A stretch of DNA of 58,904 bases from JALYLC01 sp035696365 (GTDB lineage Bacteria; Actinomycetota; Thermoleophilia; Gaiellales; JALYLC01): positions 1 through 58,904 of the forward strand of contig DASRQS010000026.1 of the NCBI GenBank assembly GCA_035696365.1, written 5' to 3'. A program made the translations under genes and the position numbers. The notes beneath the pieces were generated by a model, which had not been told where the DNA came from, ran no database searches, and saw nothing but the letters and a program-made list of their open reading frames with translations. Shown piece by piece: positions 48,852 to 56,744 of this stretch. Position 1 is the stretch's first letter, and the number at the start of each line of letters is the position of its first letter.

Positions 48852-49463
48852 TCAGGTCAGCGGGCCCCAGAGCGCCGTCGACTCGCTCGGGGTCGCGCTG
48901 CCTCCCTTGGGCTCGCTCGTGACCCACAGCCAGCGGTACTCGCCAACTTCCTGCTGCGTCAATCGCCAGCTGATCGTCGCCTTGCCGCTCGCGTTGGTGT
49001 GGAAGGTGCCCAGCGCACGACGGTCGCCCGTGCGCCCGAGCCAGGCCTCGTAGGTGCGCCCGTGTCCCGCGCTCGGCATCTTCCATACGGTCAGGCTGAT
49101 CGTGGAGCTGCCGTCGTCGTGGGGGACGACCTGGGCGGCGCCGCCGCCCTCGGGCGCGAACGAGCGCGGCACGAGGTCGATCCGGTGGACGCCACCGCCG
49201 TCATCGCGCACGAGCGCAATGGCGGGCACGACCGCGATGGCGGCCACGGCGGCCGCAAGCCCCGCGAGCGCGAGCGGCCGTGGCCTGCGCCAGGTGCGGC
49301 GCCTCTTCGGAACTGCGTGCTCGACCGATTCGTCCGTGGCTGAGCCGCCGTCGGGAATCGCAAGGGCACGCTCGCGCAGGCTCGCAGGGGCATCGGGCAG
49401 CGGGCCGGCTTTCGCCAGCATCCGCGCCACGCGCTCGAGTTCGGGTTCGAGCTGCTCGCTCAT
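48852..49463 (-). CDS. Anti-sigma factor (RskA-like)
   Basis: This 203-aa protein has a short cytoplasmic N-terminus (MSEQLEPELERVARMLAKAG), one membrane helix (PLALAGLAAAVAAIAVVPAIALV) and an extracytoplasmic RskA-type domain (TISLTVWKMPSAGHGRTYEAWLG, LGTFHTNASGKATISWRL, WLWVTSEPKGGSATPS). Such proteins hold their sigma factor inactive until cleaved or triggered. Its ATG overlaps the stop of the sigma gene (ATGA), which pairs them. It lacks an obvious zinc-binding ZAS motif. Confidence 0.85.
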   Translation of the reverse strand: MSEQLEPELERVARMLAKAGPLPDAPASLRERALAIPDGGSATDESVEHAVPKRRRTWRRPRPLALAGLAAAVAAIAVVPAIALVRDDGGGVHRIDLVPRSFAPEGGGAAQVVPHDDGSSTISLTVWKMPSAGHGRTYEAWLGRTGDRRALGTFHTNASGKATISWRLTQQEVGEYRWLWVTSEPKGGSATPSESTALWGPLT

Positions 49464-50005
49464 TGCGCCCGCTCCAGGTGTTCGGCGAGGCGGGCGAGTC
49501 CGCTCCGCGTCCGCGTCTTGACCGTGCCAAGTGGCAATCCCAAGTGTTCTGCAATCTCACTCTGTGTGAATCCGTCGCTGTAGGCGAGCCCCAGGACGAT
49601 CCGCTCGCGCTCGGGCAGCGTCTCGAGCGCCAATCGCAACCGGAAGGCCTCATCGGCTGCGACTGCAAGATCCTCCGGCGTGGCACCGTCGTCCACCGGA
49701 TCGACCTCTGGTGCTGTTACGCGCAGCGCGCGCCTTCGGTTCGCATCGAGGGCCGCGTTGCGCGCCACCCTGCCGATCCAGGCGCCGGCTGCGCCGCGTC
49801 CCGAATCGAAGGCCGCGGCGTGTCGCCAGACGGCCGAGAACGCGTCCTGAGCCGCGTCCTCAGCGGCTTGCGGCTCACGCAAGACGCGCAGGCAGGCACC
49901 GTACACGGCGCTCGCGTAGCGGTCGTACAGCTCCGAAAATGCCATGCGGTCGCCGCGCGCGACGCGGGCGAGCAGCCGTTCGGCACTGGTGGTCGTGATG
50001 ACCAT
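49460..50005 (-). CDS. ECF-type RNA polymerase sigma factor
   Basis: This 181-aa sigma factor has only regions 2 and 4. Region 2 includes AFSELYDRYASAVYGACLRVL, AAEDAAQDAFSAVWRHAAAFDSGRG and AWIGRVARNAALDANRRR. Region 4 is LETLPERERIVLGLAYSDGFTQSEIAEHLGLPLGTVKTRTRSGLARL, with a clear helix-turn-helix. ATG 50005 is chosen, directly before VITTTSAERLL. Controlled by the anti-sigma factor translated after it. The AT-poor 140 bp upstream should hold its promoter. Confidence 0.93.
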   Translation of the reverse strand: MVITTTSAERLLARVARGDRMAFSELYDRYASAVYGACLRVLREPQAAEDAAQDAFSAVWRHAAAFDSGRGAAGAWIGRVARNAALDANRRRALRVTAPEVDPVDDGATPEDLAVAADEAFRLRLALETLPERERIVLGLAYSDGFTQSEIAEHLGLPLGTVKTRTRSGLARLAEHLERAQ

Positions 50006-50148
50006 GATGGCAGCACTCTGCCGATTCTCACGCGAGACGGCAAGGGGCTGGCCGCAGGCGGAGGCGGACACGCAGGTCTTACGTTGCGGCCACTCTGCCG
50101 GATTGGCGGCTTCACGGCGTCTTGAAACTGAACATTGGAGAGGGCCGA

Positions 50149-50883
50149 TTACCCGTCCCGGAGCGTGTGGCCGCCGTCGACCACGAGTTGCTCGCCCGTC
50201 ACGAAATCGGCTCCGATCAGGTACGCCACCGCGTCCACGACGTCTGCAGGGGAGCCGAGGCGGCCGAGCGCGGTCCGGGCAGCGTGGCGCGCCAGCATGT
50301 CGTCGTCGCTGCCATCGGGCAGGAGCACCGGGCCCGGCGCCACCGCGCAGACGCGGATGCCGGGAGCGAAAGCCAGTGCCAGCGATCGCGTCAGCTGCGC
50401 CAGGGCAGCTTTGGCCGCCGCGTGGGGCGCAAACAGCGGCCAGGGCTCCAGCGCAGCGATGTCGGTGATGTTGACGATCACGCCGGAGTCGCCCATCGCG
50501 CTGCGCGCGGCCTGGGCGCAGAAGAAGCCGCCGGTCAGCGTCGCGCCGAGCGCCTCGGCGAAGAGCTCGGGCTCCACGTCCATGGTGTCGCAGGGGACGA
50601 ACCCGCCCGAGGCGGCGTGCACGAGCACGTCGAGGCCGCCGAGGGCGGTCGCCGCCTCCTCCACGGCGCGCCGGGCAGCATGGCCATCGGCCAGATCGGC
50701 GCCGATCGCGTGACCGCCGGCGCCGGCGGCGGCGAGGTCGCGGGCAGTCGCGCTGGCATCGCTCCCGGGGTGGTGAAAGGTGAACGCGACCTGCGCGCCG
50801 CGCTCGGCCAGGCCGAGCGCGATGGCGCGCCCGACGCGACGTGCGCCTCCCGTCACGAGCACACGCGCGCCCGCGATGTGCAC
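50149..50883 (-). CDS. SDR oxidoreductase, pteridine-reductase-like, catalytic Tyr replaced
   Basis: This 244-aa short-chain dehydrogenase has the NADPH motif TGGARRVGRAIA with RR as in pteridine reductases, LVHAASG, VNITDIAAL (Asp where most SDRs have Ser, again as in PTR1/FolM) and GEQLVVDGGHT. At the YxxxK site it reads HAAAK, so the catalytic Tyr is His while the Lys remains. With FolE2 and ThyX nearby, a role in pterin or folate reduction is an attractive guess, but the substitution makes activity uncertain. It is downstream of a small gene. Confidence 0.85.
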   Translation of the reverse strand: MHIAGARVLVTGGARRVGRAIALGLAERGAQVAFTFHHPGSDASATARDLAAAGAGGHAIGADLADGHAARRAVEEAATALGGLDVLVHAASGGFVPCDTMDVEPELFAEALGATLTGGFFCAQAARSAMGDSGVIVNITDIAALEPWPLFAPHAAAKAALAQLTRSLALAFAPGIRVCAVAPGPVLLPDGSDDDMLARHAARTALGRLGSPADVVDAVAYLIGADFVTGEQLVVDGGHTLRDG

Positions 50884-50886
50884 GGC

Positions 50887-51099
50887 TCAGCCCTCCTCGA
50901 GGGCGAGCCGGAAGCCGCGGACGATCGCCTCGACCGCCTGCTCCAGCTCGAGGCCCGTCTGCGCCGCGACTTCGGCGGCGCTGCGCCCGCGCCGGAAGAG
51001 GGCCCAGGCGACGAGGTCGAGCGGCATGATCTCGGGAGCTGCCACCGCCTCGGCCGTTCGACGGCGGGGGCCCGGCTCCTGCACGGGCTCCTGCATCAC
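50887..51099 (-). CDS. Small hypothetical protein
   Basis: This 70-aa protein has a variable N-terminus and a helical C-terminal part (MPLDLVAWALFRRGRSAAEVAAQTGLELEQAVEAIVRGFRLALEEG) that looks like a small helix-turn-helix or UBA-like bundle. No family recognised. It ends 3 bp before the SDR gene's start and faces PgsA divergently. A coupled role with the SDR is likely from spacing only. Confidence 0.5.
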   Translation of the reverse strand: MMQEPVQEPGPRRRTAEAVAAPEIMPLDLVAWALFRRGRSAAEVAAQTGLELEQAVEAIVRGFRLALEEG

Positions 51100-51136
51100 G
51101 ATCGACTAGAGTCATCGGGCGCCGAGCGCTCGCCGA

Positions 51137-51673
51137 ATGACCCCTCCCAACGCCATCACGCTCGCGCGGATGCTCGTCGTCCCGGTCGTCGTCTGGTTGA
51201 TCCTGGCCGACTTCGCGAACCACGAGCGCTGGGCTGCGCTCGCCTACGCCATCGCGGCGGCGACCGACTCTCTGGACGGCTACCTGGCGCGCCGGCGGGG
51301 CTGGACGAGCATCGGCGGCGTCTTCCTCGATCCGCTGGCCGACAAGCTGCTCGTGATGGGCGCGCTGATCGCGCTCGTCGAGCAGGGGCGCGTGAGCGCC
51401 TGGGTGGTGCTCGTGATCGTGGCGCGCGAGTTCGCCGTCACCGGCCTGCGGCTCGTGGCCGCGGGGGACTCACGCATCATCGGCGCCTCGCGACTGGGCA
51501 AGCTCAAGGCGTTCTCGCAGAACGTGATGGTCGTCTGCCTCCTGCTCGCGCCCCGCCATGCCCGCTGGACGGACGTCGTCGTCGCCGTCGCGCTCGCCCT
51601 GACCATCTGGTCGTTCGCCGACTACTTCTGGAACGCCCGCCACCATTTCCTGACGCGAGAGGCCCAGCCGTGA
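51137..51673 (+). CDS. pgsA: CDP-diacylglycerol-glycerol-3-phosphate 3-phosphatidyltransferase (PgsA-like)
   Basis: This 178-aa inner-membrane enzyme makes phosphatidylglycerophosphate, the committed step to phosphatidylglycerol. The CDP-alcohol phosphotransferase motif DG-x2-AR-x8-G-x3-D-x3-D is complete (Asp47, Gly48, Ala51, Arg52, Gly61, Asp65, Asp69). N-terminal PNAITLARML and several membrane helices fit. Its stop overlaps the PlsY start (GTGA), so two phospholipid-synthesis steps are co-translated. Confidence 0.92.
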   Translation: MTPPNAITLARMLVVPVVVWLILADFANHERWAALAYAIAAATDSLDGYLARRRGWTSIGGVFLDPLADKLLVMGALIALVEQGRVSAWVVLVIVAREFAVTGLRLVAAGDSRIIGASRLGKLKAFSQNVMVVCLLLAPRHARWTDVVVAVALALTIWSFADYFWNARHHFLTREAQP

Positions 51674-52278
51674 CCGAAGTCGTCCTGATCGCCGCCGCGT
51701 ACGTGGCGGGCTCGCTCCCCTTCGGCTACTGGCTGGTGCGCATCTTCCGGGGCGCCGACATCCGCACGCTCGGCTCCAAGAACACGGGTGCCACCAACGT
51801 GTGGCGCAACTTCGGCTGGCGCTTCGGGGTTGCGACGCTGCTGCTCGACGTCGCGAAGGGGGCGCTGCCGACCCTCGCGGCGCTGCACTGGTCCGGTCCG
51901 CTGACGGCCTCGATCGCCGGCATCGTCGCCATGCTCGGTCACGGCTACCCGGTGCTGCTCGGCTTCGGCGGGGGCAAGGGCGTCGCGACCGGCGCAGGCG
52001 CCGCGCTCGCCCTCTTCCCCGCGGGCGTCGGCCTGGCGGCACTGGCCTGGGCGCTCACGTTCTTCACATTGCGTTACGCCTCGGTTGCGTCGCTGGCCTC
52101 CGGTGCGGTCTTCCTGATCGCCGCGATCGCGCTCGGCTGCGCCTGGCCCGTGATCGCGTTCGCGGCTCTGGCCTTCGGCTTCGTGGCGCTCCGCCACCGT
52201 GCCAACATTGCGCGGCTGCGGGCCGGAACCGAACCGCGTACGCGTTTGCGCCGCGCCACGTCCGAACCAAGTTCGTGA
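51670..52278 (+). CDS. plsY: Acyl-phosphate glycerol-3-phosphate acyltransferase (PlsY)
   Basis: This 202-aa membrane enzyme starts phospholipid synthesis by moving an acyl group from acyl-phosphate to glycerol-3-phosphate. PlsY motifs are present: GSLPFGYWL, GSKNTGATNVWRNFG and GHGYPVLLGFGGGKGVATGAG. About five hydrophobic segments are seen, with a basic C-terminal tail. GTG 51670 overlaps the PgsA stop. No plsX or gpsA gene is adjacent, although gpsA often accompanies plsY elsewhere. Confidence 0.95.
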   Translation: MTEVVLIAAAYVAGSLPFGYWLVRIFRGADIRTLGSKNTGATNVWRNFGWRFGVATLLLDVAKGALPTLAALHWSGPLTASIAGIVAMLGHGYPVLLGFGGGKGVATGAGAALALFPAGVGLAALAWALTFFTLRYASVASLASGAVFLIAAIALGCAWPVIAFAALAFGFVALRHRANIARLRAGTEPRTRLRRATSEPSS

Positions 52279-52323
52279 CATTCGCTGCTTGGCGAGACGC
52301 GAAAGATCGGCAAAACTGGGGGT

Positions 52324-53055
52324 GTGCTCGGATCGTGGCGCAGGGGTGAAGGCAGCGACGTCCGGCGGGCCCTCAAGCAGGCGCGCCGGAGGCAGTCCTG
52401 GATGCGCCGCCTGCCGCACCGCGAGCTCGAGCGCATCGTGGCCACGGTGGAGTCCGATCTCGAGCGCTTCCCGACCAAGGACAGCCTGCTCGAGCACCTT
52501 GCTCGTCTGCATTTCGACGCGCGCGCGCGGCAGGAGGCGGTCGGGCTCGAGGAGGCGCGCCGTCACCCCGACAGCGCGCGCCGCATCGTCGAGACGGCGA
52601 TCTTCGAGCGTCGCTACAACGTGAAGTTGACCGAGGCGCTCGACCTCGGCGGCCCGGTCGGCGACGAGGAGTCCGACCAGGCGAACCTCTACGTCGAGGG
52701 CGTGCTGCGGCGCCTCGGCATCGTCTACCAGACGCTCGACCGCGGTCGCTGGCTGATCGAGAGCGACGGCTGCGCGGTCTACCTGCAGCACTACGCGGGC
52801 GAGCGCGTGCTCGACGTGTACGCGCCGATCATGCCGCTCGACTCCGACGACGACCACGGCGAGCTCTTCCGCGATCTGCTGGGCTCCAACGGCGGCTCGA
52901 TCGCCGGCGGGTTCTACGGGATCTGCTCGTTCAGCGAGTCCGGCTCGCACCTCTGCGCCTGCGGCCGCCTGGCGACCGCGCACCTGGTCGGGCCCGAGGT
53001 CATCTACGTGCTCAACTCGGTCGTCGCGCTCGCCGAGCGCCTCAACGCCGACTAG
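52324..53055 (+). CDS. Conserved hypothetical protein (YbjN-like C-terminus)
   Basis: This 243-aa protein has a basic, helical N-terminal half (RRALKQARRRQSWMRRLPHRELERIVATVESDLERFP) and a C-terminal alpha/beta part (LRRLGIVYQTLDRGRWLIESDGCAVYLQHYAGERVLDVYAPIMPL, then GFYGICSFSESGSHLCACGRLATAHL). The second half resembles in outline the YbjN/type III chaperone-like fold, which is uncertain. The start is GTG 52324. It lies between the phospholipid genes and the convergent folE2 gene. Function unknown. Confidence 0.7.
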   Translation: MLGSWRRGEGSDVRRALKQARRRQSWMRRLPHRELERIVATVESDLERFPTKDSLLEHLARLHFDARARQEAVGLEEARRHPDSARRIVETAIFERRYNVKLTEALDLGGPVGDEESDQANLYVEGVLRRLGIVYQTLDRGRWLIESDGCAVYLQHYAGERVLDVYAPIMPLDSDDDHGELFRDLLGSNGGSIAGGFYGICSFSESGSHLCACGRLATAHLVGPEVIYVLNSVVALAERLNAD

Positions 53056-53060
53056 CGCTT

Positions 53061-54041
53061 CTAACTTCGCAGCCAGTCGTCGAGCGAGGAGTGGGCGCCG
53101 CCGTCGCCGCCCGCGATCTCGCGGCGCAGGTCGCCCAGCAGGCCCGTGCGCTCCGCGATCACGTCGTGCGCGTGGATCGTCTCGAAGTTGCGCTGATGCG
53201 CCTGCACGAAGGCGTCGTCCTCGAGGTCGGGGAACTGCTCCACCACACCGGCGACCATCTCGCGCACGACATCCTCGACGAAGCGAGGGTTGGCGTGCGC
53301 CTGCTCGACGACGTGCAACTCGTCGGCGCGCTTGAGCAGGGTGAGGACGGGCGCCGACATCGACCCCTCGGCGATCGCAGCCAAGCGCTCGGCGGGCACG
53401 TGCTCGCGCGTGCCGAGCAGGAGCGTGGCCTCGCCGCGCTGGTTGTGCGTCGCGATCGGGACCGTGTCGAGGATGCGCTCGCGGTCGCCGGCGTCATAGC
53501 CGAGCTCTGCCAGGCGCTCGTCGGCGTGATCGCGCACCAGGCCCTGGGCGCAGGGACAGGCGGTGATGCCGTGCACCCGCACGCCGACGGCGCGGCGGGT
53601 GCGCTGCTCGCTCGCCGTGGCGACGCCGATCAGCGTCGAGATCTCCTGGCTGGGCAGCCCGCTGCGCGGCGCCGTACGCGTCGTCGCCTGGATCGCCTCG
53701 ATGCGCACCTGCGAGCGGAGAGCGCCCTGGCGGCCGACCATCTCGCGGGCGATCGCGCTCGCCAGCTCCTCGATGTGCAGCGACTCGGCGATCACGAGGC
53801 GCTCGATCGACTCGCCGATCTGCTCCGGGAAGCGCGACATGTGCACGCCCTTGTGCGCCGGGTCGAGATCGACCGTGCACTCGAGCTTGGCCGCGTAGAG
53901 ACGCTCTTTGCCGCCGTGCGCGATGCGGATCACGCTCTGGATGCCCGTCACCCCCGCGCGCGTGAGCGAGAGGTGGACGCGCGGCGCAGAAGCCTGCACG
54001 TCGTGCCGCAGCACGACATCATCGCTGGCGGGCCGGCTCAC
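53061..54041 (-). CDS. folE2: GTP cyclohydrolase FolE2/MptA type
   Basis: This 326-aa enzyme opens GTP to start pterin and folate synthesis. FolE2 hallmarks are DLDPAHKGVHMSRFPE near residue 60, ITACPCAQ (about 160-165, with the metal-binding Cys), PIATHNQRGEA, and HANPRFVEDVVREMV. FolE2 serves when the zinc enzyme FolE is absent or limiting and uses other metals. Together with ThyX, and perhaps the pteridine-reductase-like SDR, it belongs to folate metabolism. The start is GTG 54041. Confidence 0.92.
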   Translation of the reverse strand: MSRPASDDVVLRHDVQASAPRVHLSLTRAGVTGIQSVIRIAHGGKERLYAAKLECTVDLDPAHKGVHMSRFPEQIGESIERLVIAESLHIEELASAIAREMVGRQGALRSQVRIEAIQATTRTAPRSGLPSQEISTLIGVATASEQRTRRAVGVRVHGITACPCAQGLVRDHADERLAELGYDAGDRERILDTVPIATHNQRGEATLLLGTREHVPAERLAAIAEGSMSAPVLTLLKRADELHVVEQAHANPRFVEDVVREMVAGVVEQFPDLEDDAFVQAHQRNFETIHAHDVIAERTGLLGDLRREIAGGDGGAHSSLDDWLRS

Positions 54042-54096
54042 GCTCTGGATGGTACGCGCGCACGGGGGCTTGCCGCATCCATTACCCTGGCCCGGC

Positions 54097-54678
54097 GTGC
54101 GCGGAGAACCCAGCGACCTTCCGAACCTCGTCGTCGACGCCTGTCACGACCTCCGGACGCCGCTGGCCGCGGCGTATGGCTTCGCGCGCACGATCGAGCG
54201 CATGGGCGGGGTCACCGGCGACAACGCCATGTACCTGCGGCAGGTGATCGAGGCCAGCGAGGAGCTCGAGCAGCTGATCAAGGCGCTCTCGGCGATCGCA
54301 CACTCCGAGCGCGGGACGTTGCGGCTGCGCCCGGAGTCCGTCGATCTCGGCGAGCTCACGCTGCAGGCGGCCGAGCTGACCGGCCACCCCCTGGAGCGCG
54401 ACGTGCGCGCCGGCCTGGTCGAGACCGACGCCGGGCGCGCGGTGACGTCGCTGGCCTGGCTGGCCGCGCCGATCACGGAGGCCCAGGGCGAGAAGGAGCG
54501 CGCCTGGCGCATCGCGAGCGCCGACCGCGTCACCTTCGGTCCGCTTGCCGAGAGTGACAAGGAATTGTTCGAGCGCGATCTGCGCGCCTACGCGGGCAAG
54601 CGCGTGCTCGAGCTGGCCGGCGCCTCGGTGGAGCTCAGCGCCGACCGGCTGACGGTGCGCTTCCCGCTCGCTACTTGA
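54097..54678 (+). CDS. HisKA-domain protein without ATPase domain
   Basis: This 193-aa protein begins with a histidine-kinase dimerisation/phosphoacceptor helix pair (VVDACHDLRTPLAAAYGFARTIERM, His17 in the HDLRTPL box; then YLRQVIEASEELEQLIKALSAIAHSERG). The rest (DLGELTLQAAEL...) has no N, G1 or G2 ATP-binding motifs. It cannot autophosphorylate alone; it may receive phosphate or act as a scaffold, as in ChpT-like proteins. No receiver gene is adjacent. Its 3' end overlaps the convergent glycosylase gene by 8 bp. Confidence 0.75.
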   Translation: MRGEPSDLPNLVVDACHDLRTPLAAAYGFARTIERMGGVTGDNAMYLRQVIEASEELEQLIKALSAIAHSERGTLRLRPESVDLGELTLQAAELTGHPLERDVRAGLVETDAGRAVTSLAWLAAPITEAQGEKERAWRIASADRVTFGPLAESDKELFERDLRAYAGKRVLELAGASVELSADRLTVRFPLAT

Positions 54679-55519
54679 GCAGGCGGGAGCGCCGGCGATC
54701 GGCGTAGACCTGGCCGCCCGTCTGGCAGGACGGGCAGTAGACGACCTGGTGATCCGCGAAGTCGACGTTGAGCATGATCGTGCCGCAGCGCGGGCAGGAT
54801 TCGCCTGCGTGCCCGTGGATGTCGTAGATCTCGGGCGTCTTGCCCTTCGCGATCATGCGGGGCCCGCGTGGGCGGAAGCGCTCGATGCCGTCGGTCATCG
54901 TCGCCTTGATGGCTTGCAGCAGTCGCTCGCGCTCCTCCGCCGAGAGCCGGTCGGCGCTCGCGAACGGCGCCAGTTGCGCTGCGTGCAGGATCTCGTTGGC
55001 GTACGCGCGGCCGATGCCGAGCACGGCCCGCTGGTCGCGCAGCAGGGTGTGCAGCTGCCCGCCGCGCGCGAGTGCGGCCTCGAGCGCCGCGTCGTCGAAC
55101 GAGTCCTCGAGCGGCTCGGGCCCGAGCCGCGTGAACTCCTCGTCGAGCTCGGCAGCCGGCAGGAGGCGCACGCGCACCGACTTGCGCGTCGTGCGCTCGC
55201 TGACCACGAGCTCGCCGCCGTCGTCGAAGCGCACGACCAGCACAGGACCGGGCGGCCGTTTCGCGGCCGGCTCGACGTAGGCCAGCTTGCCCGCCGTCAT
55301 CAGGTGCACCGTGAGCACCAGGTCCTCGTCGGTGGGGAACAGCAGATGCTTGCCGCGGCGCACGGCGGCTGTCAGGGAGTGGCCCGCGAGCCAGTCGAGC
55401 GGCGGCGTCGCCGTCTTGACCACGGCGAAGTGCGCGACCGGCACATCACGCACGGGCGCGCGCGAGACAAGGGGATCGAGCGCTTCGACGAGCGCCTCGA
55501 GCTCAGGTAGCTCGGGCAT
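54671..55519 (-). CDS. Formamidopyrimidine-DNA glycosylase/endonuclease VIII family
   Basis: This 282-aa DNA repair enzyme removes oxidised bases and nicks the strand. Catalytic Pro2 and Glu3 (MPELPELEAL), the Lys in RRGKHLLF (about 57), the helix-two-turn-helix region (GIGRAYANEILHAAQLAPFA) and a C-terminal zinc finger (CPRCG...CPSC) are all present. The usual PEVE N-terminus reads PELE, and the Arg finger end is QTGGQVYADRRRS. Fpg versus Nei specificity cannot be decided by eye. Confidence 0.92.
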   Translation of the reverse strand: MPELPELEALVEALDPLVSRAPVRDVPVAHFAVVKTATPPLDWLAGHSLTAAVRRGKHLLFPTDEDLVLTVHLMTAGKLAYVEPAAKRPPGPVLVVRFDDGGELVVSERTTRKSVRVRLLPAAELDEEFTRLGPEPLEDSFDDAALEAALARGGQLHTLLRDQRAVLGIGRAYANEILHAAQLAPFASADRLSAEERERLLQAIKATMTDGIERFRPRGPRMIAKGKTPEIYDIHGHAGESCPRCGTIMLNVDFADHQVVYCPSCQTGGQVYADRRRSRLLK

Positions 55520-55539
55520 ACCGGTATCGTACGCGGGCC

Positions 55540-56517
55540 GTGGAGACAGGCGTCGTCGAGGAGGTGCGCGGGGGCGTCGTCGAGGCGCGCCACCGCGTGC
55601 ACGCAGTCATGGTCGACGCCTCCGGCGCCGTCCTGGCCTCATCGGGCGATCCCGAATGGCCGTGCATGCTGCGCAGCGCCGCCAAGCCGCTGCAGGCGCT
55701 CCCCGCCGTACGCGACGGGGTCGTGGAGCGCTACGAGTTGGCTGCCCGTCACGTCGCCGTCGCCTGCGGATCGCACGAGGGGACGCCCGCGCATGCGGCC
55801 GCCGTCGCTGAGGTGATCGCGCGCGCCGGCCTCTCGGTCGCCGACCTGCGACCGCGCGGCGTCCACCCGCCGCTCGCCCCCGCCGCGGCCCGCGCGCTGG
55901 CGCTCGCCGGACGGACGCCCACCGTGCTCGAGCACAATTGTTCCGGCAACCACGCCCTGATGCTGCTGCGCGAGAGCATGCTCGGGCGCGATCCTTCCGC
56001 CTATCTCGACCCCGACGGCCCGGCCCAGGCCGACGCGACCGAAGCCGTCGCGCTGGCCTGCGAATGCGAGCTCGTGATCGCCGGCGACCGCTGCGGCATG
56101 CGCGCCTACTCGCTGCCGTTGCGCAATGCGGCGCTCGGCTACCTCCGCCTGGCCGGCCACGGCATGCCGGAGCCCTACGCCGAGGCCGCGCGGGGCGTCG
56201 CCGGCGCCATGCGCGAGGCGCCCGAGATGGTCGCGGGCCCAGGGTCGTTCGACTCCCTCGCCAATGCGTTGCCGCACGTCGTCGCCAAACGCGGCGCACT
56301 CGGCGTCTTCTGTTGCGCCAGCGCAGAGACGGGGCGCGGTGGGGCGCTCAAGGTTGAGGACGGGTCGTTCGAGGCGATGGAGATCGCCGCGCTCACACTG
56401 CTCGAAGCCGTCGGGGGGCCCGTGGGCGAGGCCTTCGACCCCTGGCGCGAGCGACCCATTCGCGACGGTAACGGCGCCCAGGTCGGGTCCTGGTCCCGCA
56501 CATTCCCAGTGCTATAG
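55540..56517 (+). CDS. Asparaginase II family protein
   Basis: This 325-aa protein matches the L-asparaginase II family (distinct from the classical AnsA/AnsB enzymes). Visible motifs are MLRSAAKPLQALPAV, VAVACGSHEGTPAHAAAVAEV, LEHNCSGNHALML, and GDRCGMRAYSLPL (usual DGCGVP). The family is annotated as hydrolysing asparagine or related amides, with limited experimental support. GTG 55540 is used. It is divergent from the glycosylase, with only 20 bp between starts. Confidence 0.85.
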   Translation: METGVVEEVRGGVVEARHRVHAVMVDASGAVLASSGDPEWPCMLRSAAKPLQALPAVRDGVVERYELAARHVAVACGSHEGTPAHAAAVAEVIARAGLSVADLRPRGVHPPLAPAAARALALAGRTPTVLEHNCSGNHALMLLRESMLGRDPSAYLDPDGPAQADATEAVALACECELVIAGDRCGMRAYSLPLRNAALGYLRLAGHGMPEPYAEAARGVAGAMREAPEMVAGPGSFDSLANALPHVVAKRGALGVFCCASAETGRGGALKVEDGSFEAMEIAALTLLEAVGGPVGEAFDPWRERPIRDGNGAQVGSWSRTFPVL

Positions 56518-56744
56518 CCCGGGGCCAAAACCCCCCGCTTATGCGGGTATTCCCGCTGTTGGTCCAGAATTGCCATTGCTTTTCGGTAGGTTCGGAATGG
56601 CGCAATTTGCGGTCACATTCGCGTCACCTATGCTGCCCGGCACCTTGGACTCACGGCTGAGTCGGCAGGGGGAAAGGCGTGTCGCTTCGCGCTGTGCAGG
56701 CGGGGTGCCATACGAACCGGGAGGTGCGGTATGGGGGCCACGGA

